Assembly: GCA_025093555.1 (NCBI GenBank) | Contig: JAIWNF010000058.1 | Span: forward strand, 1 to 64,000 | Reading direction: 5' to 3' | Length of the DNA stretch: 64,000 bases | Source: Circinella umbellata | Lineage: Eukaryota > Mucoromycota > Mucoromycetes > Mucorales > Lichtheimiaceae | Shown here: piece after piece, positions 45,199 through 57,132 of the stretch | How the letters are laid out: every line of letters begins with the position of its first letter | Position numbering within the stretch: the first letter of the stretch is position 1 | Notes under the pieces: generated by a model | Told to the model about the DNA's origin: nothing | The model's input: only the letters and a program-made list of their open reading frames with translations | Database searches by the model: none | Translations under genes and position numbers: made by a program

Positions 45199-46084
45199 TT
45201 ATTCGAGCATATATATTCTTGAGGCTACATCATTTACAACCCAATCCATTCCTTTTAATAAGTTTTCCCCGGTGACAGCACTGCATGCTTGAATAGCCCA
45301 ATGATGACTTTTGATGTTATCGAGCTCTAAAGCCTATTTATTCAAGTTAATTTATCAGTTTATCAGTTCTTCCTATATTTTTTTTTCGCCTAGGATTAGC
45401 TGTATGCACAGGAACTTACTTCTTGTAACTCTTGTTCAGAAAGAGCACCTGATAAATCTTGTTTGTTGGCGAATACAAGTAAGGTTGCTCCTGCTAATCT
45501 CTATATATACCGTACATCAATTAAATATATAACTATGTGCACTATTAAATCGAATCAGTGTTTATCTTACCTCTTCTTGTAATAACTGTAACAATTCTTT
45601 TTTACAATCCTGTAGACGTAGTCTATCAGCTGAATCAACAACCCAAACCAATGCATCGGTTTGTTCAAAATAGTTACGCCAGTAAGATCGGATCGACTTT
45701 TGCCCGCCTACATCCCATATGTTTAATTTGTACCTACATATCTGTTGTCAGTCCAATTATCACTCGTCCCCAAGATAAAAGATAAAGAAGATGAATATCA
45801 TACATATCATGTTGTAATGTTTTAATGTTGAATCCCAAAGTTGGAGAGATTGTGTCGATCGGTTCACCATTGATACGCTTTAAAATGGTTGTTTTCCCGG
45901 CATTGTCCAAACCACTAGTTATTTATTTATTAACATATAAGCTGATGGACATCAACACCGACACATAGAAAAAAAGAAAGAAGGGCGACCATGATGATAA
46001 TGAAGAGGAAGGGACTTACAGCATCAAGATTCGAATCTCTTTTTCTTTTGTTCTTATTTTCTTCAAAATAGTTAACAAGCCCAT
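45199..46084 (-). CDS. ARL2: ARL2-type small GTPase
   Basis: Exons 46020-46084, 45804-45914, 45571-45733, 45420-45500 and 45199-45333 join in phase for 184 residues, exactly the family length. It begins [20 protein letters not shown], with Gly-2 as in ARF-like proteins. GTP-binding motifs are present: [11 protein letters not shown] (P-loop), [10 protein letters not shown] (switch I), [13 protein letters not shown] (switch II), [11 protein letters not shown] (NKxD) and [10 protein letters not shown] (SAK-like). ARL2 acts with tubulin cofactors in alpha/beta-tubulin folding and in mitochondrial and ciliary cargo release (yeast Cin4). It is tail to tail with the cystathionine gamma-lyase gene, 159 bases apart. 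Confidence 0.95.
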
Positions 46085-46765
46085 TATGAACACGTTTTTT
46101 TTCGGTGCTGCAAAATCAATACTTAATTAAATATCAGGCTGTGAACCTGTCAATGTATTTCGTTTATTATTGTAGACTATTAAATTATGGTAGTTACATA
46201 TACTACTGAATCCAGAAGATGCTTAAAAGGTAGCCCAACAGTTATATTTTTCATAGCAACTGCAATAAGCTGTGTAGAATCAGGTTTATATTCACAGGTG
46301 CCAGTAAATGTATACTTTAGTTAATATTCTTTTTATATACACATATACATTGGAGCTAAACGGTTGGAGATATATCACATTGCATATGTATTGTTTATAA
46401 TAAATCCTATCTTTTCCAGGCTAGTATAATCCATTTTTTTTAATGTCAACAGTGGAACAAAGAAAAAAGTTAAGTTAGAAGAATATTTCTCGGAATGTCG
46501 TCATTTTGTGTTGGATGTGAGCGATTGAGCTGGTGCCGGTATGTCCGAGAACTGTCTTCGGATTGCCTCATACTTTCTAAAAGTGAAGCATAAAAGAAAT
46601 AATTATTTATTCCCTCAGGGATGAATAATAACAGTTTACGACAAGAGACTAGCTTTTTATAGACATAATAATAGTGTGAAAAGAAGAACCATTATATATT
46701 TAGTTTTATTATTTGTTCTTTATTGTTTGAGTGTTTTTGATTTTTCTTAAATCATTTTACAATTA
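46085..46765. other. Upstream region of ARL2
   Basis: No gene is seen. It separates ARL2 from the IS630-like transposon whose TA target site is at 46764-46765. Confidence 0.4.
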
Positions 46766-48661
46766 CAGGTTTTTTCTAAATTATTTGCGCCAAGGAGAAA
46801 TGATTTTGCGTCAGTGAGAATGAAATTTTGCGTTTCCATATTAATTTTTTTGCGTTACACATAAAAGATTTTGCGTTGTCTGGGGAATAAATTTGCGTTA
46901 TTGATTTTGCGCCAATGATTTTGCGTTAGTGATTATGCGTTCCTATTTTTTGTGTCAAAGACGTTGAGTCGTTGTTTGTGCTTTGTTTATCTATTTTAAT
47001 AACTTTTTCTTTTTATAAAATGGCTCATATGCAATTTATTTACGAGTTTAACTGCATCGCTGATGAAATATTGGCTCATGAAAGTCCTTCTGAACAGCCT
47101 GTAGACGATGATGACACAGATCTTCACCAAACCGAAGTGGAATGGAAAGGAAACCCAGCTGGTATACAATCTCTTTATCAATTTGGTGCCTCCAATGATG
47201 GAGTTGATGAAGAGATGGTGGAAGTGGTATTGACGAATGTTGAAGTCAGCGTTGAATCTCGGTCCGTTTCGAAAAAAGTGACGACAGGCAAAAAGAGGGA
47301 AGCGCGCGGTTCGAAGTACAATTCCCAACAGATTCAACAACTCTTTGACTATGTCATCGAAATGGGTATGACCGCAAAAGCAGCTTCGCTTTTGGTTGGG
47401 ATTAAGGTCAGAACCGGTCAGTATTATGTACATCAGTACAAGATCAAGAATGAAATGACTGGTCCTAAACCTATGACGAAAAAACTTCTTGGACGTCCAC
47501 TTTGACCAGTGAACACACGGCTTTTCTTATCGATTACTATGATAACAACCCGGATGCAGTACTCTTTGAAGCTCAAGATGCTTTATTCGAAAAGTTTGAT
47601 GGTATTTCGATAACACTAAGCGGACTCCACAAACACCTTTTCGACAAAGCTGGTTTGACATTAAAGAAGCTTGAAAGCTACCAATGGCTAGGGTGACTGA
47701 CGTGACATTGGATAAACGCGCAAAGCTTATCACTAAATGGAACAACGATCCTGAATTTGACTTCGATAATCGTTGTGTGTTCATCGATGAAGCTGGCTTC
47801 AACCTTCATATCCGTCGTAATTTTGGTCGCTCCAAGAAAGGAACTCCTGCTCGAGCTGTAGTCCCTTCACAGCATGGTGTATCCATTACTATTCTAGGTG
47901 CCATTTGCGACCTTGGTGTTATCAATGTGCCGCTTAGAAAGCCACAAGCAGTACAAGGTAAGAAAAGAAAGCGAAATGATGGTACAATGTTGAATGCTCA
48001 AATCGGAACACGGACAGAACACTTATCGAGTTTCTCAATAAGGTTATGGATGTTCTTGATGAGAATAATATGAAAGGACGTTACTTGGTAATGGATAACG
48101 CACCCATTCATACGAATCAATCAAGTGCTTCTCTTATTGAACAACGTGGCTACAAATGCTCCTATCTTGCTCCCTATTCCCCCTTTCTCAACCCGATAGA
48201 AGAATTTTGGTCGAAGGTGAAGCTAAGTAAGTATGAAATGTGTTTAGTATTATTGTTCTTTAGCTTGATATTGTTATTATTATTATTATTATTACTGTAG
48301 GCGTTCGAAGAGACAAGTTGAGTGAGAATGATCAATTGACCCCGAGAATACCGGAAGCTGTTAAACGAGTGACTAAGAATGATTGTATTGGATGGATTAA
48401 GCATGCAAAGTCGTTTTTTGGTGCTTGTCTGGAAAAGAAAGTCTTGTAACAATCTGTTTTTTTATATGTGGATAGTTATCAAAAGCACAAATAATGATAA
48501 TGAAAGCACCGCATAATCACTAACGCAAAATCATTGGCGCAAAATCAATAACGCAAATTTATTCCCCAGACAACGCAAAATCTTTTATGTGTAACGCAAA
48601 AAAATTAATATGGAAACGCAAAATCATTTCTCCTTGGCGCAAATAATTTGGAAAAAACCTG
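46766..48661 (+). mobile_element. IS630/Tc1-like DNA transposon with long inverted ends
   Basis: The element is flanked by TA at 46764-46765 and 48662-48663 and starts CAGGTTTTTTC / ends GAAAAAACCTG. The terminal inverted repeats are long (about 180 bp left, 150 bp right) and consist of many reiterations of ATTTTGCGTT-like units, ending inside at about 46945 and 48515. The left copy has one extra unit (CAGTGAGAATGAAATTTTGCG). It encodes the transposase at 47020-48449. TA duplication, CAGG ends and the DDE type agree with the Tc1/mariner-IS630 superfamily. The two ends are nearly identical, so the insertion looks recent although the transposase is broken. Confidence 0.9.
47020..48449 (+). pseudogene. 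IS630/Tc1-like transposase, broken by three single-base frameshifts
   Basis: The coding sequence starts with ATG at 47020 (MAHMQFIYEFNCIADEILAH). It has a helix-turn-helix region (NSQQIQQLFDYVIEMGMTAK) and passes through four frames in order: up to about 47500, 47502-47690, 47684-48020 and 48020 onwards. Each change is equivalent to the loss of one base. A genuine intron (48230-48300, gtaagt...tgtag) precedes the last exon ending HAKSFFGACLEKKVL. The catalytic motifs survive: VFIDEAGFNLHIRRNFG, YLVMDNAPIHTN and YSPFLNPIEEFWSKVK, all with D, D and E present. The three losses could be true mutations or sequence errors; host genes nearby show none. Confidence 0.85.
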
Positions 48662-49441
48662 TATACTTTCTTATAACGTTACACTAATTAGTATTGCGCC
48701 ATTCTACGAAATAACTTCGAAAGCCCTTCTCATTTTAACTGGACTAACTGTGTTGTCATTTCATTCAATCCACTTATAGTATTATGTATTACGTACCAGA
48801 TTATGATAATAATTGATAAACAAAAACATGACCGTATCATTTAACTTACGTACATTTGATAAAGAATATGGCTTCTAAATAAATCCAATAGAATATTCTG
48901 TATAAAAACATAAACAAAATTCAATGTTAGGTAGGCACAAAGTTTTGAATAAATATTATACGTATTATAAGTAGATTGTATATAGAGTACGTACTTTCCT
49001 TTAAATGCTCAACCACAGTACTATTGGGTCTGTTATTTATATGTGTACAGAGCCTGGATTTCCATGACTTCACCACAATCATATTGGATGCGATTTATTT
49101 TAGAAAGAAAGTAAACAATAAGTTATGATGCTTGCGTAGCGAGGCTTTATCTCATTGTTGGATGTAATGTCAAGTACTTGCTTGGAATGCTTTAGTTTCG
49201 CATGCGCTATTATTACCATTTCAGTTACTAATCAAAGTACATTACGACAATGTTGTGTTGTGTCCTTTATTCAGAAAACAAGTTTTCTCAAAAATATGAT
49301 AGATGATGTACTATACAAATATTACCCTATCTTGTTCAATCAAAGACATATGTATACAAAGAATGCATTCAGTAGAAAAGCATACAGGTAAGGGTATTTA
49401 TTATTATGTACACATCATTAGAAAACTAGACTATTTATTTA
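48662..49441. other. Intergenic region downstream of LENG1
   Basis: No gene is seen. Confidence 0.4.
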
Positions 49442-50758
49442 TCAATGGCGACGATGATCATGTCTACTCTTTCTTGCTTCTGCTGTTTCAGATGGATTGA
49501 ATTGAGAAGAGTAATATTGGGCATCATCTCGTGGTGGCTTTGTATCCTCAACTTCACCATAAACATATGACTTTGTTCGCGCTCGTTCTTTTCGTTCTCG
49601 CTCTAGTCGTTGTGCCCGCAAGGTCTCAATAGATGGTGTTACTGCTGATGTTGATGAAGAGGAGGATGCTTTTTTCTATACATAAATATAAAATGAATAG
49701 TTACTAAATGTACCTTTTTTTAATTATTTGAATCCCATTTTTTCTTTCAGTAGAACATATTTATATACATATTTCTTATGTTTTCTTTTAGGTTCCCGAT
49801 GATGGTGATTATGATAACGATGTTCTTTACGGGTTTCTTCTCTTTTTGATAGACTGGTACGTATTTCTGCTAACGGATCTTCATCCAATTTGATCGGCTC
49901 TCGCCATTTCCTCCTTTTCTTATATTCCTCCTTTTTATCTTCATTTTTTCTCTTCCTACTATCTATCACAGTTTCACCGAATCGATCATGTTCCTTTACC
50001 GCATACCATGGCGTTGATTCTACATCCAAAAGATTTCCAGTTCATCCGATCGTTAATAATAAATTAAATTAACTTTCCGGCTAGATATACAAATCTTAAT
50101 AACAACCAACCTTTATTTGTGCCCTTGTCAAGGTACATGGTGATTTGTCGTTCCCATTTTTCATCCTTGACTTTTTCTTCAGCAAGATGCTCTTCGTTTT
50201 GTGCGTGCTCCTTTGCTTCCTATATATATATTAGAATTTCTTTATTTCTTTCTCTTTTCCTTAACTTAACTAATATTTAACGCGGACCCGCAACAAATAG
50301 CATTACAAACCTCCTCAAAAAGATTAATATGTTGTGTAGGTATTGAAGTTTGTAGTGCTGAAACTGATTCAGAGGTAGAAAATTGTAATTGTTGTTGTTG
50401 TTTCTTCTGCGCCCTTTGGCGTAATAAGTTCAATCGTGCTTCACTCTCCTATTAACAGACATACCGAAATGAGATCTATGACCTTTCATTGTTCTTAATT
50501 TCTATTTTGTGTTGTTGTTGTTGTTGTTGTTGTTGTTGCTGTTGTTGTTGAATGAGAATATTATATAATGTTAATACTTACTGCATGTGTTGCTCTTCCT
50601 GTTTTGGCTTTTTCTTCTTCTCGAGCTTTTGCTTCATCACGTCGTATTTTTTCAATGTTCTTTTTATTATATACATTCCAACTGTTTTACATAATAAGTA
50701 CTTGAATGATTTAAAGATTGTAAAAAGATTGTTACCTTTTATGCGGGAGGATGTTCAT
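49442..50758 (-). CDS. LENG1-like protein with Cir_N domain
   Basis: Exons 50736-50758, 50582-50681, 50311-50448, 50111-50219, 49769-50019 and 49442-49675 join in phase to give 284 residues. The start MNILPHKSWNVYNKKNIEKI followed by RRDEAKAREEEKAK is the Cir_N (CIR/CBF1-interacting N-terminal) signature of leukocyte receptor cluster member 1. Later STPWYAVKEHDRFG matches the conserved PWY motif. The C-terminus has SIETLRAQRLERERKER and AQYYSSQFNPSETAEARK, ending in His/Arg. The protein is highly charged with lysine-rich nuclear-localisation-like stretches. The family is nuclear and associated with spliceosomes; its exact role is unsettled. The first coding exon has only 23 bases. Confidence 0.88.
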
Positions 50759-51654
50759 TTTTGGAAATAAATAAATACCAAAAGCAAAAGTAGATAGTAG
50801 CTGGGACTATGCGATCAAAATTCAGATTTTTATTTAATATCTCCTTCAAACACAGCGCCAGGTTTCGTATATTTGTTTAAAACAGCTCATACAAGTATAC
50901 AAGGCAATAAAAAACCCCTTAGGGAATAAGCCCCGGGGAAAATCTTTACACTGTTCCGTTTGAGAATGTAAAAAGGAAGAGAAGAGATCGAGAAATCAAT
51001 AGAATACCGCGTAGTGAACAGCACGTATTTCTTGTTTACGGACATAATATTCTATTCGTTGTCCAAAAAGTGATAAACTCGCTATTTTTTCGTGTTTAAT
51101 GGAAGCGTACGGAATGAAAGCTACATAGCTTATTAACCACGTAACATTTCTTACTTAAATATGCTACTGTACAATGTAGCTACTATTTTTTGTACTGTAT
51201 CATAGAATATTGTTTTTTTACACTATCCTAGGTCGTCTAAAAGATAAAGTTCGAAGGTATAACCAACTATGAAAGTAAATATATTTCAGCTTTATAAAGA
51301 CAAATTGATATATGGTGTATGATAAAAATATCTTACGACCTATTGAAGCGTTCAATGTGTGATTGAAGTACTTCGTATAAAGATATAAAACAAAGAAATA
51401 ATACACTATATTGTTGTATTTGAATAATAAATTATATAATAAAGAATAGAAATATGGATTGTGGGAGTTCTTATATTCAGGAATATTACGTCTGAATCCA
51501 CAAAAGAGAAATGTTATAATGAGTTTAAGAGGCTTTATGCTCAAAGGAAACTATTGTCAGGTCAATTATTTAACTGTTAAAAGACTAAAAGATTTAAAGG
51601 TAAAGATAGAACTAAAGAACTTTATTTAAAATAATTTAGGGGTATTTATACTGA
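50759..51654. other. AT-rich region upstream of LENG1
   Basis: No gene is seen. Confidence 0.4.
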
Positions 51655-51742
51655 TTGCTTCGACATAAAAGTGTCATTGCTCCGACATAAATGCTTCGTT
51701 GCTTCGACATAAATGCGTCGTTGCTTCGACACAAATGTGTCG
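51655..51742. repeat. Four tandem 22-bp units, each a potential hairpin
   Basis: Units begin at 51655, 51677, 51699 and 51721 with exact 22-base spacing. Each starts TTGCT(T/C)CGACA and ends with TGTCA, CTTCG, CGTCG or TGTCG. The arms pair within a unit; in unit four, CGACACA and TGTGTCG are perfectly complementary around AA. There are no intervening unique spacers. Confidence 0.85.
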
Positions 51743-51789
51743 CAGCACGCTCCAATAATATCACGTAATTTGGTACTTTGTGATACTTT

Positions 51790-51820
<31 letters not shown>

Positions 51821-54779
51821 CGGCAATTATGTTGATATAAAAATGTCTTTAACTTTTATACGTTACACTATCAAGAATAATTATTAGAGAGCATTATGAG
51901 AAAGCCCAGATATCTCGTATTAATATTAATAATTATAACGATCCTTCCAATAATAATTAATAACGCAAAGTACCAACTCCACGTATCATGCATGACTCAT
52001 ATTATACGTAAATAATCAACCAAGCTCGTGAAATAGAAAAAGTATAAGTACGTCGTAATAAGCATACTTGTAAAAATAACTTTATTTAAATCTCCAATTT
52101 TTTTTATTTTAATTATACAATCGAATTATTGTTATGTATGATAGAATACGTACCAAAATACCTCGCTTTTGTTTAAACCACAATACTGCTAAAATGTAAT
52201 TTCAAGTACCTGTTTATTTGCTTAGCACAGTTGTAATATAAATTAAAATGTATGTTTACTAACGCGGAAGATCAATATACCGAGTGCCTATGAGCATGTA
52301 GTTGCTTCCTACTTGTAGTACATTATGAATGGATGTATATATTTACAAGACAAAAGCGTTAAATGTCTATTGGTGTTTTCACTGATAAAGATCATAATAG
52401 GGAGAAGAATCAAAACTATTGGAGAGAGAAGGAGATTACACGTACGTAGTAGTATAGTAGCACTGTAAGAAGAAAGGGAAGCGAAGGAAAAAGACAGCTG
52501 TACGTAATATAGTGTAGGCTATTTATATTCAGAAAAGAGGGAAATAAATTCAGATAAATTTGATATTGCAAAGGCTATAAAGAGAATGTGCATTGAGGCG
52601 GTTCAATATATAAAATTAAGAGCATTACTGTTTGTCGTCTTGGTAAGCTTTGTCAAGTTTTCTCTTGCTCGGTGTGGTGCGATAATGATAAAAATAGGTA
52701 CTTTGGTGGTAGTCGTTTAACTTGCGAAAGCTACAATTTTACAAAGAGGAGAATTGTTCGATTAATCATCAACTTGTGCAGCCATTAAAACCGGTATGTT
52801 CTATTGTATACCGTCGCTAAAGTTCTCACAGTAAGGCTAGGTTAAGTTCTCTGATGAGAGAACCGAGAAGAATCGAGGAACCGACAGTACTTAAATGAGT
52901 TCTTTTTAACAAAGCAGAAATACCAAAGTATAAGTAATATATAGCATCCGAAATTTTTATATGCGTCCAACAAATACAATAAAAAATCGATCTGAAAGAC
53001 TCCTTCAAACTGAATATCATTTACTATAAAAAACAACACATAACATTTATCGATTGAGTTATTCGCGTAAATTCTTTCTCTATCTTTTTGCTACATAATT
53101 TTGATGGTCTTGTACAAAACGCAACCAAAAATTTAATGAGCGTAACAAAATCTTAGCATTCAAATATATATACCGTTCAATGGCTAAAGATAACCACCTT
53201 ATATTCAGCTAAAGTCAAATTCACGCACTATTAACACAAACTGAGATTTCCAATAATTAAAACACCTTTGAGGTGTTGGAATATATGTTGATGCAGAAAA
53301 AGGTATAAGCTCGTCAGCATATTTGATGACAAACCCGAACATTTTATGTAACTTGTTATTTTGAATGCAGTTACGTACGTAATTCTGCAAAAACTAAAAA
53401 TCAGTAAAATAGCCGCAACGTAAGAGTAAAATATTATTTTTTACTTACCATAGTCTGTCAAGTTTATGTTTCCAAGATAAAGGTACGTACGTAAAATGCT
53501 CACAAAGGTCAAAGAAAGAAAGAGTTGGCTAGTACGTAACAGATTATTCTTCATCGATCTTCCACGAGCAAACGAATTATATTTTTGTATGAGCTGTTCA
53601 ATAAACAAATCAAGTTTTTCTATTATCTATTTTATAAATCAAACAAACAGTTTTTCAACCTTTTCCTAATAGGTAGACTGAAACGAAAACACGATTTAAA
53701 AAATTTCTCCAAGCTCAATTGGTAATCTTTTTTTTTTCTAAACAATTCGTTTTTTTAATCGTTGACCAGAATTTTTTTTTTACTTTTGGGCGCAATAATA
53801 ACATCCATCTTTCACATATGGACTCATAGTGAATAACCTATTGTAATGAGTGGCACAAAACTGATAATTATTATTGTCGTTAATGAAAAAGAAAGAATAT
53901 AATATCGTTTGAATAAAAAAGCTTGATCTTCCTTTGGTATAGTTTTTATTTTATTTTTTGTTGAATAGTTCAATGCTTCTACATTTTCAAAATAAAGATG
54001 ACAGAAAATTACGTTATATCAAAGTGTTATGCTTACTTTTATAAACATAAACACAAATAATGATAGATAAACACGTCATCGATGGTGTAACTAATCTTTC
54101 TTTATATTGTTTTTATTCTTTATAACATCAACTAGTAAATAGAACACATTCTATATATTGATAAAGGCATGCTTTCTGATTGTTACACATAACATTACTT
54201 GAGCATCATGAAAATCAAGCAGATATGAAAGACCATGACATTTTTTTTGTTTTTCTACTTCCTACTCCTTGATTGATGATGCATAAAAAGAATAAAAACA
54301 ACATTCGGGGGAAAAGTGAGACACTTTATTTTGTTGAGTAAGGACCATTGACATCATTACATTAGTTTCCGTATTTTTGATAGCAACAAAGAAAAGCTTT
54401 TCTTCGTTTTTTTTTTAAAAAATAATAGTGTACGCATAAGCATACGATATTGACCAGTATCGATTGAAAAACTACAAAAAGAGTGTCATACGAAAGAAAG
54501 TCTTTCTGGTAATTATAAAAATAGGACATTATAACAGTAATACTGAAATAAATATGAAGTATGTTGGCTAGAATGAAAAAAAAATCATTAATTGTTCTAC
54601 GTACATATTAAGACATGGATTAGTGGAAGAAAAATAAAAACATATTTTGACAGTACGAATTTGCTTGTCATTGTGAAGATTATACATGGAAATACAAACA
54701 ATTTATTTAAGTATCCAAGACTAAATACCCTTTATTGACAATGTACGAAAAAATAAATCAATTTTATTGCTTTGCTAGA
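51743..54779. other. Gene-poor AT-rich region
   Basis: About 3 kb without a convincing gene. It includes a (TAA)n microsatellite at about 51790-51818 and frequent GTACGTA-type words. Short ORFs (for example 52826-53020) show no family motif. Confidence 0.4.
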
Positions 54780-54788
54780 TATATAAAA
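54780..54788 (+). promoter_or_regulatory. Possible TATA box of the disrupted Asn-rich ORF
   Basis: TATATAAAA lies 26 bases before the ATG at 54814. The spacing is short for a TATA box relative to a start codon, so it is tentative. Confidence 0.25.
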
Positions 54789-54813
54789 AGAGCTCCACCA
54801 AATATTTATTTCA

Positions 54814-54945
54814 ATGACCCGTCGTTCACAGAGAATAAATTCAACAAATCCAAACATTCTTGCCATGATTAATATGCAGAACAGTAACATTATCATGGCA
54901 GGTAGTGAAAGTAATCTTATTGATCACTTACGACGTGATCTCGAT

Positions 54946-55002
<57 letters not shown>

Positions 55003-55871
55003 ATAATACGTAATGATAATGATAATGATAATATTGATATTGATATACCGTCACCGCTCGATATAACGATACACCCCGTCAGACCAAAAGTGTATCGTTA
55101 TATCGAATTATCGTTATATCGAATTCTTGATCCGAGCTGTAATGATCGGGTAAAATTCTATCCTTATGTACTTGGCCTCACATGTATATGTCTTACAAAA
55201 AGAAGAGAACCCTAAACACATTATATCATTCGTACTGTAACTAAGCTATAAAAATAAAATAGATCTTTTTTTTTTGTACGTACAGTGTTTATTTTCAAAT
55301 ATTCCTTAACATATTACTTCTAACTGAATTAAAATCATATCGTCACATATAATTAATGTCAACCCCTTATAAGAAAAAAAATGCGAGTGTTGTACTTCTA
55401 TAATCAGCACCAAAAAACTGTCTATTGTTTATAAAGACATTCAAAATGACAAGAACAAGTTCGACTTGCAAAGTTAGTATAATAAAAAAAATCTGATTTT
55501 GAAAAGAAAGAGGAAGAAGCAGCATATCACTGGCTTTTCTTTTTTTGGAAAAGGCGATGCCTGAAGATAAATTTGATGTTCAAATTGTCAAACTCTTCAC
55601 AAAAATATTTAAAAACTAAAGTAAAAACATAAAAAATTGCCCATCAAACTAGTATTATTTCCTTCTAAAAAATAAAGATCTTATTTGTCTGCTCGATATA
55701 ACGATATTTTTACTAAAATCCTATCGGATATCGTTATATAAAATTAACGATATTTCCCCGCTTAATCTGTCTTGAACCCCAAAACCCTATCGTTATATCG
55801 AAATATCGTTATATCGAATATCGTTATAGCGAGCGGTGACGGTACTGGACATAGAGCTAGAAAATCTATAA
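54814..55871 (+). pseudogene. Small Asn-rich ORF split by a MITE
   Basis: The ORF starts MTRRSQRINSTNPNILAMIN, then SNLIDHLRRDLD and a poly-Asn run encoded by an (AAC)n tract at about 54946-55000, then a repeated (Asn/Asp)-rich stretch. At 55046 a TA-flanked MITE enters; the reading after the MITE (55845-55871) continues in the same frame for eight codons to a TAA. Without the MITE and one TA the frame is open for about 86 codons. The protein has no recognised domain and may not be a real gene. Confidence 0.4.
55046..55844. mobile_element. CGTTATA-type MITE, copy 2
   Basis: Flanked by TA at 55046-55047 and 55843-55844, with inverted ends CCGTCACCGCTCG and CGAGCGGTGACGG. It shares its interior with the copy at 37633-38395, including AATGATCGGGTAAAAT near 55142 and GGAAAAGGCGATGCCTGAAG near 55549. 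ATCGTTATATCGAA motifs are reiterated next to both ends. Its end sequences are more perfect than those of copy 1, suggesting a younger insertion. Confidence 0.85.
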
Positions 55872-57132
55872 TGTATAATAAACCTTTTATTTCTGTAAAT
55901 GTTTTTTTTAAATATTCATAATTAGATAAGTCAAATACCGAAAGTAGTTTTTGTTTGTTTGGTGCTTCTTATGCAAATATAACTAACGACTTCAGCCAAT
56001 GGTAACAGCCAAATTCGTCAATCCGCACATTAACTTTCACATCCCCACTTCAACGACTGGTTGTGATTGCTGAAGTACCAACTAAAGGCCGGAGCGCGGC
56101 ATTACTGCTGACTTCTAAATCCCACTTCCCGATTTGAGCCTATAAAAGTATATAAATTCTTTGAAAGTTGTACTGGTATAATATTACTTTATATTGACGT
56201 AATAAAAAAAAGTGGTTTGGGTCTTGTCAGGTCTTTTATTTTTAGACACAGAACATTGGTTGTTACTATGAGTGTTGAAAATTATCACTGGTGCAGCAAA
56301 AATTACACTCAAATGTCAAGTTTGTATTGATCTATCGATTTCCTCTCTTCACTTTTGTATTCTTAAACGCAAAACAGTATAACCCCCCCATGGACTATCC
56401 CAAGTCTCCACAGTAAGGTTTCTCTTATTGTCCTGTATATTTGTATAAACTTTCTCAAACAAATATGCCATGCCTGGAGCTGGTTTCTAAGGAGACATTA
56501 AATAAAAAAATAATAAAGCCATACGTAATTCCCATCGTAAAGATTTTCTGGACAAGAGGCCCGTGTATTAAAGCTATATTACTTGTCGAAACGCATGTTT
56601 TTTTTCTTATATCTTATTATTATTTTTGAACATGACACTACATACATGATCTATGCTTTGATATAAAAAAGAGTTACAACTACTGCAGTTATAACTTCAA
56701 TATTAGTAATAATCAATGGTTTTATCGCACTCATGGGGTGGTAGTGGAAACGGTTTTCATTTGATTGTTAAGCACGTTCAAACAATGCGTTATTTTTGCT
56801 ATTTCACTGATATGTAACTTAGAAACATACATTTTATAACTCTCTTTCTTTATAAGTTTATATATGTCACCTAGATATCTAATTTATAGTGTCTATTTCG
56901 CCCTTGTTTCATGACACAATATTAGGGATAAAATAGCAACTTTCAATAAGATTTGAAAACCAGATCATGACTATGATGTCATGGATTCTGTACCCAGAGG
57001 ATCCAAGCAGCTCTCTCTCTCTCTCTCTTTCTTTTTTTTTTCTATTCAATCCTTCTAGACTATTATTACTACATAATCTTTCCCAGTACTCTTTCTTCCC
57101 CTTACTTTTTTTTTTTCGAAAAAACTCTCTCA
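55872..57132. other. Intergenic region upstream of the PTP gene
   Basis: No gene is seen. A (CT)n tract lies at about 57013-57029, near the start of the PTP gene. Confidence 0.4.

Noticed and set aside
51655..51742. CRISPR-like array
   Set aside because: Units abut with no unique spacers, and the genome is eukaryotic.
52826..53390. Minus-strand ORFs in the 51-54 kb region
   Set aside because: Composition is random-like, no ATG/splice chain or family motif.
54946..55000. Poly-Asn tract as evidence for a real protein
   Set aside because: It is an (AAC)n microsatellite that can arise in any frame; the ORF is kept only because of the clean frame across the MITE.
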